Shown here piece after piece: positions 35,998-43,954 of a stretch of DNA of 64,000 nt. The notes under the pieces are model-generated. The model was not told the origin of the DNA. It ran no database searches and saw only the letters and a list, made by a program, of their open reading frames with translations. The DNA lies in assembly GCF_029893635.1 (NCBI RefSeq), contig NZ_JARXYR010000001.1, positions 1 to 64,000 on the forward strand, given 5' to 3'. The DNA is from Variovorax sp. TBS-050B. GTDB lineage: Bacteria; Pseudomonadota; Gammaproteobacteria; Burkholderiales; Burkholderiaceae_C. Position 1 is the stretch's first letter, and each line of letters starts with the position of its first letter. The position numbers and the translations under genes are program-made.

Positions 35998-38379
35998 ATG
36001 GACCACGCAGACATCCCGCAGAGACTGTTGAAGCGCGAGGGCATCGGCGCCCGGGTACCCCGCAAGGAGGACGCGCGCCATCTGGTGGGCAAGGGGAATT
36101 TCGTGGGCGACTTCGTGCTGCCGGGCCTTCAGGAGGTCGCGTTCCTCCGGAGTCCTCTGGCGCACGCTGCCATTACGGGCGTCGAGATTCCCGAAGCCCT
36201 CGCCGGAAAGGTGTTCCTGCGCGAGATGATGTTGGACGCGGCAGACATCGGTTCACCTTCCTCGCTGCCCACCTACCAGTACTCGGCCTTGCCGCCGTTG
36301 GCCTCGGGCAAGGTTCGCCACGTGGGAGAGGCCATCGCCATGGCTGTTGCGCCGACGCGCGCTGTGGCGGAGGACCTGCTGGAGGAAGTGCAGGTCTCGT
36401 ATGACGAACTGCCCGTCTACCACGGCGCCGAGTCCGCGCTCGCCGCCACGGGAGAGTTCATGCACCCCGGTTGGAAGGACAACGTGTTCCTCACGCTGCG
36501 GGCCAATCGCGACTTCGAGGAGCTTGCCGCGAAGGCCGAGGTGAAGGTCAGCCGCACGGTCGAGCTGTCACGCCAGTGCATCGTGCCGCTGGAGGGGAAG
36601 TCGGTCCTGGCGTACTGGGATTTCCAGGCCGATCAACTGGTGGTCGTCAGTGCGACGCAGGTCCCGCATCTGCTGCGCGTGGGAATCGCCCAGCACCTGT
36701 CGATGAACGAGGAAGCCGTGCGCGTCGTGTCGCCGGACGTCGGCGGCGCCTTCGGCTACAAGGGGCAGCTCTACCCCGAAGACCTGTGCGTGGCCTGGCT
36801 GGCCAAGACGTACCGCACGCCGTTCCGCTACCTCGAGGATCGACGCGAGCACCTGATCGTCGGGGCCAACACGCGGCAGCATCACTATCGGCTCACGGCC
36901 TATGCGGACCGCACCGGACGGCTCCTGGCGCTGGATGCCGTCATCACCATCGACGGCGGCGCCTATTCCTACTATCCCTTCTTCGTCGGCCTGGAGCCTG
37001 GCCAGGCGATCGGCAACCTGCCGGGCCCCTACAGCTTCCGCGGCTATCGCTGCGAGACCGTGTGCGTCGCGACCAACAAGCCCGGGTTCATGGCCTATCG
37101 CGGCGTCGCGCGCACCGGCGTCTGCTTCGCGATCGAACTCCTCATGGACGCCGTGGCGCGCGAGGTGGGGCGCGAGCCTTGGCAGGTCCGGATGGAGAAC
37201 CTGGTGCCGGCCGCTGCCATGCCCTATGTCAATGTGGCCAACAAGCACTTCGACAGCGGCGACTTTCCGGCCAGCCTGCGGCGCGCGGTGGAGATGATCG
37301 GACTGGAGGCCGTGCGCGAGCGACAGGCGCGCGGAGAGGCGGACGGGCGCCTGATCGGCTTCGGCACCGCCACCTACACCGAGCAGTCCGCCCACGGCAC
37401 GACGGTGTTCGCCAACTGGGGCTTGCCGGTGGTGCCCGGCTTCGACCAGGCGGTGGTCAGGATGACCGCGGATGGCGGACTCGAGGTGCGCGTCGGCGTG
37501 CACTCGCACGGCCAGGGCATGGAGACCAGCTTCGCGCAGATCGCGAACGACGTGCTCGGGATTCCGGTGGCAAGAATCCGGGTGGTGCATGGCGACACCG
37601 CGCTCACCCCGTTCTCCTCCGGCACCTATGCGTCGCGCGCCACGGTCATGTCGGGAGGCGCCATCTCGGTCGCGTGCAAGGAGCTGCTGCCGCGCATCCG
37701 GTCGATCGCGGCCTACCTCATGGGCGTGGATGCGCAGGCCGTCGCGTTGATCGAAGGGCGCGCCGTGGCCGGCGACAGGTCGATCCCGCTCTCGGAAGTC
37801 GGGCGCGCGTGGTACCTCACGCCGCAGGACCTGCCGGCCGACGTTCATCTCGGCGGCCTCGAGGTGTCGCGTGCGTACAAGCCCAACGTCGATACCGGCA
37901 CCTTCACCTATGCGACGCATGCGGTGGTGGTGGCCGTCGACACCGAGACGGGCGAGGTCGAGATTCTCGACTACGTCGTCGTCGAGGACTGCGGCACCAT
38001 GGTCAACCCGATGATCGTGGAGGGGCAGACGATCGGCGGCATCGCGCAGGGCATCGGCACCGCGATGTACGAGGAGAGCCCTTACGACGACCAGGGCCAG
38101 CCGCTGGCCTCCACGCTGGCGGACTACATCCTGCCGGGCGCCACGGAAGTGCCGCGCATCCGCATCGAACACTTCGAGACACCGTCGCCGCACACCGAGT
38201 TCGGCGCCAAGGGGGTGGGCGAGGGCGGTGCGATCGCGCCGCCGGCGGTGATCTTCAATGCCGTGAACGACGCCTTGCGCGGCACCGGCGCCGCCGAGGT
38301 ACTGATGACGCCGCTGACGCCGCGCCGTTTGCTCGCAGCCTTCGAGGGTGCGAAGCACCCACAGGAGCACGCCCGATGA
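35998..38379 (+). CDS. Molybdopterin-binding large subunit of a hydroxylase (picolinate 6-hydroxylase candidate)
   Basis: A 793-residue large subunit of the xanthine dehydrogenase/CoxL family. The molybdopterin-site regions are seen (DVGGAFGYKGQLYPED, FMAYRGVARTGVCF), and the catalytic Glu is in GVGEGGAIAPP near the C terminus. Such enzymes hydroxylate N-heterocycles with water. In the described picolinate route a three-component dehydrogenase makes 6-hydroxypicolinate. The large-medium-small gene order resembles CO-dehydrogenase-type hydroxylases. An AGGAG ribosome-binding site precedes the ATG at 35998. Confidence 0.9.
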   Translation: MDHADIPQRLLKREGIGARVPRKEDARHLVGKGNFVGDFVLPGLQEVAFLRSPLAHAAITGVEIPEALAGKVFLREMMLDAADIGSPSSLPTYQYSALPPLASGKVRHVGEAIAMAVAPTRAVAEDLLEEVQVSYDELPVYHGAESALAATGEFMHPGWKDNVFLTLRANRDFEELAAKAEVKVSRTVELSRQCIVPLEGKSVLAYWDFQADQLVVVSATQVPHLLRVGIAQHLSMNEEAVRVVSPDVGGAFGYKGQLYPEDLCVAWLAKTYRTPFRYLEDRREHLIVGANTRQHHYRLTAYADRTGRLLALDAVITIDGGAYSYYPFFVGLEPGQAIGNLPGPYSFRGYRCETVCVATNKPGFMAYRGVARTGVCFAIELLMDAVAREVGREPWQVRMENLVPAAAMPYVNVANKHFDSGDFPASLRRAVEMIGLEAVRERQARGEADGRLIGFGTATYTEQSAHGTTVFANWGLPVVPGFDQAVVRMTADGGLEVRVGVHSHGQGMETSFAQIANDVLGIPVARIRVVHGDTALTPFSSGTYASRATVMSGGAISVACKELLPRIRSIAAYLMGVDAQAVALIEGRAVAGDRSIPLSEVGRAWYLTPQDLPADVHLGGLEVSRAYKPNVDTGTFTYATHAVVVAVDTETGEVEILDYVVVEDCGTMVNPMIVEGQTIGGIAQGIGTAMYEESPYDDQGQPLASTLADYILPGATEVPRIRIEHFETPSPHTEFGAKGVGEGGAIAPPAVIFNAVNDALRGTGAAEVLMTPLTPRRLLAAFEGAKHPQEHAR

Positions 38380-39227
38380 AAGCGGCAAAGTTCGGATACA
38401 CGCGCGTCCTCGAAGTGAACGAGGCGATCGCAGCGCTGGCGGCCGGCGGTGGCGCGACCAAGGCCATGAGCGGGAGCCAGTCTCTCGGCCCGATGCTCAA
38501 CCTGAGGCTGGCGCGGCCCGCGCAGGTGGTCGACGTCGCGCACATCCCCGGGCTTCGCACCGTCAGCCGCAAGGCGGGCTGGGTCGAGATCGGCGCCGCC
38601 GTCACCCATGCCGAGATCGAGGATGGCGTGCACCCGCCGCTGGCGCAGCATCCCATGCGCCAGGTCGCGCGCGGCATCGCCTACCGCGCGATCCGCACCC
38701 GAGGCACCGTCGGTGGCAGCCTCGCGCATGCCGATCCCGCGGCCGACTGGGTGGTGACGCTCGCGGCGCTCGGTGCGCGCCTGGTGGTCGGGTCGCCGCG
38801 GGGCGAGCGCACGATCGAGGCCGACGCGTTCATGCTCGGCGCCTACACGACGGTGCTCGCGTCCGATGAACTGATCGTCTCCATTGCCGTGCCTGCGGAG
38901 ACCCCCGCCACGCGCTGGGGCTACCACAAGGTCTGCCGCAAGCCGGGCGAGTTTGCGGAGGCCAGCGCGGCCGTGTACTTCGATGCCTCGCGCCAGCGCG
39001 CGCGCATCGTCCTGGGCGCCGCCGATGGTCCTCCCCTTCTGCTGCAGGCACTCGCGGACGAGATCGCGCGCCGGGGCGCGCCCGCGGCCGGCCGTGCGTC
39101 ACTGCAATCGGCGGTACAGGCCGCGCTTCCCGAGCGGGACGCCATCGACCAGAAGCGTTTCACGGCCTGCGTGGAGCGCGCACTCGAACACGCCGGCGTC
39201 TTCGCCGGTCCCGAACAAGCGGAGTAG
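38376..39227 (+). CDS. FAD-binding medium subunit of the molybdenum hydroxylase
   Basis: A 283-residue CoxM-type subunit. FAD-binding segments are seen as AMSGSQSLGPMLNLRLARP near 30-50 and TRGTVGGSLAHADPAADW near 110. It transfers electrons from the 2Fe-2S clusters to an acceptor. The ATG overlaps the large-subunit stop by four bases. Confidence 0.9.
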   Translation: MKAAKFGYTRVLEVNEAIAALAAGGGATKAMSGSQSLGPMLNLRLARPAQVVDVAHIPGLRTVSRKAGWVEIGAAVTHAEIEDGVHPPLAQHPMRQVARGIAYRAIRTRGTVGGSLAHADPAADWVVTLAALGARLVVGSPRGERTIEADAFMLGAYTTVLASDELIVSIAVPAETPATRWGYHKVCRKPGEFAEASAAVYFDASRQRARIVLGAADGPPLLLQALADEIARRGAPAAGRASLQSAVQAALPERDAIDQKRFTACVERALEHAGVFAGPEQAE

Positions 39228-39232
39228 AAGAC

Positions 39233-40444
39233 TTGGAACCGATTTCCATTCATGTGAACGGCCGCAGTTTCAGCCGGCAGGCGGAGCCCAGGACGCATCT
39301 TGGCGACTTCCTGCGCGACGAGCTCCGGCTGACGGGCACGCACCTCGGCTGCGAACACGGCGTCTGCGGCGCCTGCACGGTGCTCGTCGACGGCGAGCCC
39401 ACGCGCGCGTGCATCACGTTCGCCGTGGCATGCGAGGGCCGCGAGATCACCACCATCGAGGGCTACGACGATGACGCGGTGATGCAATGCCTGCGGCAGG
39501 CGTTCACGCGCCACCACGCGTTGCAGTGCGGCTTCTGCACCCCGGGGATGCTCGCCACGGCGCGCGACATCGTGCTTCGCCTGCCGGAAGCTGACGAAGC
39601 GCGCGTGCGCCTCGAGCTCTCCGGAAATCTGTGCCGCTGCACCGGCTACCAGGGCATCGTGGATGCGATCCTGGACGTGTTGCAGCAGCAGCGCGCCAAC
39701 CCGGACGTGCAGTTCGAGCAACTGCGCCAGAGAGCGGGCGCGCCGCGAACGGCCGCGACGGCGCGTGTCACGGCAGCGCGGCAGGCCGAACCGTCCCTTC
39801 CATCGCCCGGCAAGCCGGCGGCATCCGATACGGCCGCGGACATGGCGGAAGTCGATCCGGTGGCGATGGCCAGGGCCAAGGCGAAAGGCAACGCGATCGA
39901 AGTCCATTTCGATGTGCCGCATCCCGTCGACCGGGTCTGGGATTTCATGGGCGACCTGCCTGCGGTGGCGTCCTGCCTGCCCGGCGCGACCATCGACACG
40001 CACGAGGGAGAAAGAGTCAAGGGCAGCATCGCGATCAAGTTCGGCCCGATGTCGGCCGCCTTCGCCGGCGCCGCGCGGCTGGAACGCGACGATGCCGCCC
40101 GGCGCGCCGTGCTTCGGGGGGCGGGCCAGGACAGCCTGAGCAAGTCGCGCACCCAGGGCGACATCAGCTATCGGCTCGAAGCACTGTCGGCTGGCAACAC
40201 CCGGGTCCACGTGGACATGGTCTACGCGCTGCAGGGTCCGCTCGCGCAATTTTCCCGCTCGGGGCTGGTCAAGGACTTCGTGCGCCGCATGGTGGCCGAC
40301 TTCGGCAGGCAGATCACCCGCAGACTGGACGGGCAAGCCGCGCCGGTCGACGCGCCGCAAGCCACGGTCTCCGTCGCCGCAGTGATGTGGGGTGTGCTCT
40401 GGGGCCGCATCCGTGGCTGGTTCGGCAGGCCCCCACGGGCGTAA
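39233..40444 (+). CDS. 2Fe-2S small subunit fused to a CoxG-like SRPBCC domain
   Basis: A 403-residue fusion. Residues 1-155 are a typical small subunit: plant-type cluster CEHGVCGACTV and second cluster CGFCTPGM with CRCTGY. A proline/alanine-rich linker (about 160-205) leads to a SRPBCC/CoxG domain (about 215-350). The tail (about 375-403) is hydrophobic then basic, with VSVAAVMWGVLWGRIRGWFG. CoxG in CO dehydrogenase systems is membrane-associated and linked to quinone reduction, so the fused domain may anchor the hydroxylase or deliver electrons to quinone. Start is TTG at 39233, five bases after the medium subunit. Small subunits are usually 150-170 residues. Confidence 0.85.
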   Translation: MEPISIHVNGRSFSRQAEPRTHLGDFLRDELRLTGTHLGCEHGVCGACTVLVDGEPTRACITFAVACEGREITTIEGYDDDAVMQCLRQAFTRHHALQCGFCTPGMLATARDIVLRLPEADEARVRLELSGNLCRCTGYQGIVDAILDVLQQQRANPDVQFEQLRQRAGAPRTAATARVTAARQAEPSLPSPGKPAASDTAADMAEVDPVAMARAKAKGNAIEVHFDVPHPVDRVWDFMGDLPAVASCLPGATIDTHEGERVKGSIAIKFGPMSAAFAGAARLERDDAARRAVLRGAGQDSLSKSRTQGDISYRLEALSAGNTRVHVDMVYALQGPLAQFSRSGLVKDFVRRMVADFGRQITRRLDGQAAPVDAPQATVSVAAVMWGVLWGRIRGWFGRPPRA

Positions 40445-40459
40445 CAACTCGGAGTCGCA

Positions 40460-41266
40460 ATGAGTTCCTTTCTTCATGGCTATCACGTGCGCGCCAACGG
40501 GGTGCGGCTGCACCTCCTGCGCTACGGCGGCCAGGGCCCGCGCATGCTCCTGCTGCCGGGCATCACGAGCCCGGCGGTCACCTGGGGTTTCGTCGCCGGG
40601 CGATTGGCTCGCCACTTCGACGTTCATGTCCTGGACTTCCGCGGACGCGGCCTGTCGTCCAGCGCGCCCGGGATGGACGCAAGCCTCGACGCCATGGCGG
40701 CCGACGTGCTCGATCTGATGGAGGTCCAGGGATGGTCGTCCGTCACGCTGCTGGGTCATTCGATGGGCGCGCGCGTGGCGATCCGTGCCGCCGCGCGCGA
40801 CGCCGGGCGCATCGGCAGGCTGCTGCTGGTCGACCCCCCGGTGTCCGGCCCGGGCCGCCGCGCCTATCCCGTGCCGCTGCCCTGGTACGTGGACTCCATC
40901 CGGATGGCGGTCCATGGCATCACGGCCGACGCGCTTCGCCCTTACGCGCCGAGCTGGACCGACGAACAACTGCAGCTGCGGGCCGAGTGGCTCCACACCT
41001 GCAGCGAGGAGGCCGTCATCCAGGCCCATGCCGGCTTCCACGACGACGACATCCACGCCGATCTGGCGAAACTGCAGACACCCGGGCTCCTCATGACGGC
41101 GGGCCAGGGTGGTGTGGTGCTGGCGGAAGACCTCGCGGAGATCGGGGCGCTCGCGCCATGCCTGCAGCAATGCACGGTGCCAGGCGCCGGTCACATGATC
41201 CCGTGGGACGACGAGGAAGGCTTCCACCGCGTGCTGGGCGCTTATCTGAAGGTCGACCTGCCGTAG
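40460..41266 (+). CDS. nicD: N-formylmaleamate deformylase (NicD type)
   Basis: A 268-residue alpha/beta hydrolase. It matches remembered NicD sequence in long stretches: GITSPAVTWGFVAGRL, LLGHSMGAR (nucleophile Ser), VDPPVSGPGRRAYPVPLPWY and GAGHMIPWDD (catalytic His). NicD removes the formyl group from N-formylmaleamate to give maleamate. It follows the hydroxylase genes by 15 bases. Its substrate is the product of the NicX-type enzyme on the opposite strand, which ties the two operons together. Confidence 0.88.
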   Translation: MSSFLHGYHVRANGVRLHLLRYGGQGPRMLLLPGITSPAVTWGFVAGRLARHFDVHVLDFRGRGLSSSAPGMDASLDAMAADVLDLMEVQGWSSVTLLGHSMGARVAIRAAARDAGRIGRLLLVDPPVSGPGRRAYPVPLPWYVDSIRMAVHGITADALRPYAPSWTDEQLQLRAEWLHTCSEEAVIQAHAGFHDDDIHADLAKLQTPGLLMTAGQGGVVLAEDLAEIGALAPCLQQCTVPGAGHMIPWDDEEGFHRVLGAYLKVDLP

Positions 41267-41346
41267 CGGCGCCGCAGGCACAGTTGGCCCATTCACGCAG
41301 GGGGCAGCCGATACACTCGCCGGCTGACACTATTGGCGATCTCGAG

Positions 41347-41886
41347 ATGATGACGAAGCGTTCTCCCGCCCGGAAGAAGAAGACGGTCGGCGCAACAGAG
41401 CCGGAAGCGGCAAAGCCCCCGGGCTCCGAACCTTTCAACCCGCTGCGCGAAGTCATGTGGCGGCGTCCGGGCTTCCTGATCCGTCGGCTGACCCAGATCG
41501 GCCAGGCGATCTTTTTCGATCTGTGCAAGTCCGAGAGCATCACGCCGCTGCAGGTCGGCATGCTGACGGCGTTGTCGATGAACCCCTGGCTCGACCAGAA
41601 GGCGATCGGCAGGGAGCTGTCCCTGGACCGGACGACGACGGCGGAAGTGCTCAAGCGCCTGGCCGACAAGGGGCTCGTGGAAACGCGCGTCAATCCGGAC
41701 GATCGTCGATCCAGACTTTCGGTGATCACCAAGGACGGCCTGAACCTGATCAACGACCTGCAGGAAAGCATCCATCGATCGCAGGAGCTGCTGATCGAAC
41801 CGCTGTCTCCCGAGGATCGCGCCGTCTTCATGAAACTGCTGGCCCAGCTCGTGGACGCCCACGAGAAGATGGAGAAGCGGGAATAG
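41347..41886 (+). CDS. MarR-family regulator (NicR/PicR-like)
   Basis: A 179-residue MarR protein with the winged helix at about 75-135 (QKAIGRELSLDRTTTAEVLKRL and NPDDRRSRLSV). A basic N-terminal extension (KRSPARKKKT) precedes it. NicR and PicR, regulators of nicotinate and picolinate breakdown, belong to this family and act as repressors released by pathway intermediates. It lies 80 bp after nicD in the same direction and is the obvious candidate to bind the palindromes at 35633 and 35851. Confidence 0.86.
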   Translation: MMTKRSPARKKKTVGATEPEAAKPPGSEPFNPLREVMWRRPGFLIRRLTQIGQAIFFDLCKSESITPLQVGMLTALSMNPWLDQKAIGRELSLDRTTTAEVLKRLADKGLVETRVNPDDRRSRLSVITKDGLNLINDLQESIHRSQELLIEPLSPEDRAVFMKLLAQLVDAHEKMEKRE

Positions 41887-41992
41887 TCCGTCGGGGTTCA
41901 CACCGAGCGGCGTGTTGCGGTTTGGACGCGCCTTGTTCCGCGCCAGCCCTATTTTTCAATGACACCGGAGCTGCTTTGAAAGCAAGACTGTG

Positions 41993-43783
41993 ATGGGTTA
42001 CGTTGCGCCCCTGAAAGACATGCTGTTCGACATCGAACACCTGGCCAACATCGGCGAGATCGCCAGGCTGCCCGGCTTCGAGGACGCCGGCCTCGAAACC
42101 GCGCAGGCGGTGCTGGAGGAATGCGCGCGCTTCAACCAGGACGTGGTCGCGCCGCTGAACGTGGCGGGCGACCGCGAACCCTCGTCGTTCAAGGACGGCG
42201 CCGTCACCACCACCAAGGGCTTCAAGGAAGCCTTCGCGCAGTACGTGGCGGGCGGCTGGCAGGGCCTTCAGCATCCGGCGGACTTCGGCGGCCAGGGCCT
42301 GCCCAAGACCATCGGCGCGGCCTGCGGCGAGATGCTCAACTCGGCCAACATGAGCTTCGCGCTCTGCCCGCTCTTGAGCGACGGCGCCATCGAGGCGCTG
42401 CTCACCGCGGGCTCCGACGAGCTCAAGGCCACCTACCTCGAGAAGCTCGTGAGCGGCCAGTGGACCGGCACGATGAACCTCACCGAGCCGCAGGCCGGCA
42501 GCGACCTCGCGCTGGTGCGCAGCCGCGCCGAGCCGCAGCCCGACGGCAGCTACAAGGTCTTCGGCACCAAGATCTTCATCACCTACGGCGAGCACGACAT
42601 GGCCGAGAACATCGTGCACCTCGTGCTCGCGCGCGTGACCGGCGCGCCCGAGGGCGTGAAGGGCATCAGCCTGTTCGTGGTGCCGAAGTTCCTGGTCAAC
42701 GCCGACGGCTCCCTCGGCGCGCGCAACGACGTGCACTGCGTGAGCATCGAGCACAAGATGGGCATCAAGGCCTCGCCGACCGCGGTGCTGCAGTACGGCG
42801 ACCACGGGGGCGCCGTGGGCTACCTCGTCGGCCAGGAGAACCGCGGCCTCGAGTACATGTTCATCATGATGAACTCGGCCCGCTATGCGGTCGGCATGCA
42901 GGGCATCGCGATCGCCGAGCGCGCCTACCAGCACGCCGTGGCCTATGCCAAGGACCGCGTGCAGAGCCGCCCGGTCGACGGCTCGATGAACGCCAGCGCG
43001 CCCATCATCCACCACCCGGACGTCAAGCGCATGCTCATGACCATGCGCGCCTACACCGAAGGCTGCCGCGCCATGGCCTCGGTGGCCGCCGCCGCCTACG
43101 ACGCCGCGCACCACCATCCCGACGCCGAGACGCGCAAGCAGAACCAGGCCTTCTACGAATTCATGGTGCCGCTCGTGAAGGGCTACAGCACCGAGATGAG
43201 CCTGGAGGTCACCTCGCTGGGCGTGCAGGTGCACGGCGGCATGGGCTTCATCGAGGAGACCGGCGCCGCGCAGTACTACCGCGACGCCAAGATCCTCACG
43301 ATCTACGAAGGCACCACCGCGATCCAGGCCAACGACCTGGTCGGGCGCAAGACCGCGCGCGACGGCGGCCAGACCGCGAAGGCGATCGCGGCGCAGATCG
43401 AGACCACCGAGGTCGAGCTCTCGCGGCTCGACGATCCGGCCGCGGCCGCGATGCACCGGCGCCTGAAGGCCGCGCGCGAGGCCTTCCTCGAGGTGGTGGA
43501 CTTCGTCGCGGGCCAGACCAAGGCGTCGCCCAACGCAGTGTTCGCGGGCAGCGTGCCCTACCTGATGCTCGCGGGCAACCTGGTGGCCGGCTGGCAGCTC
43601 GCGCGCTCGCTGATCATCGCGCGCGAACTCGCCTCGCGCAGTGTCGACACCGACTTCATGCAGGCCAAGATCGCGACTGCGCGCTTCTATGCCGAGCACA
43701 TCCTGAACAAGGCGCCGGGCCTGCGCGACAGCATCGTCGACGGCGCCGAGAGCGTGACGGGGCTGGCGCTCGAGGCCTTCTGA
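41993..43783 (+). CDS. Acyl-CoA dehydrogenase (large, about 600 residues)
   Basis: A 596-residue flavoprotein of the long acyl-CoA dehydrogenase class with an extra C-terminal domain, as in DmdC-like enzymes. The FAD and substrate-site segments GTMNLTEPQAGSDLA, VHGGMGFIEE and the catalytic region YEGTTAIQANDLVGRK are clear. It probably introduces a double bond into a medium or branched acyl-CoA. It stands alone, with 171 bp before the next gene, and is not obviously tied to the pyridine cluster. Confidence 0.9.
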   Translation: MGYVAPLKDMLFDIEHLANIGEIARLPGFEDAGLETAQAVLEECARFNQDVVAPLNVAGDREPSSFKDGAVTTTKGFKEAFAQYVAGGWQGLQHPADFGGQGLPKTIGAACGEMLNSANMSFALCPLLSDGAIEALLTAGSDELKATYLEKLVSGQWTGTMNLTEPQAGSDLALVRSRAEPQPDGSYKVFGTKIFITYGEHDMAENIVHLVLARVTGAPEGVKGISLFVVPKFLVNADGSLGARNDVHCVSIEHKMGIKASPTAVLQYGDHGGAVGYLVGQENRGLEYMFIMMNSARYAVGMQGIAIAERAYQHAVAYAKDRVQSRPVDGSMNASAPIIHHPDVKRMLMTMRAYTEGCRAMASVAAAAYDAAHHHPDAETRKQNQAFYEFMVPLVKGYSTEMSLEVTSLGVQVHGGMGFIEETGAAQYYRDAKILTIYEGTTAIQANDLVGRKTARDGGQTAKAIAAQIETTEVELSRLDDPAAAAMHRRLKAAREAFLEVVDFVAGQTKASPNAVFAGSVPYLMLAGNLVAGWQLARSLIIARELASRSVDTDFMQAKIATARFYAEHILNKAPGLRDSIVDGAESVTGLALEAF

Positions 43784-43954
43784 CCGCAAACCCTGCCGCG
43801 GTCCACGGCAGACCGCATCTCGCGGCCTGTTGGCCGACGGCGCAATGCGCGGGCATGCCGTTTGCCGGTGGATGGTTCGAACCCGTCCGGCGCCTTCTGA
43901 CCGATACTCCGTCGATGAGGACAGCCGCGCCGCGGCACGTCATCCAAGGGGCCT

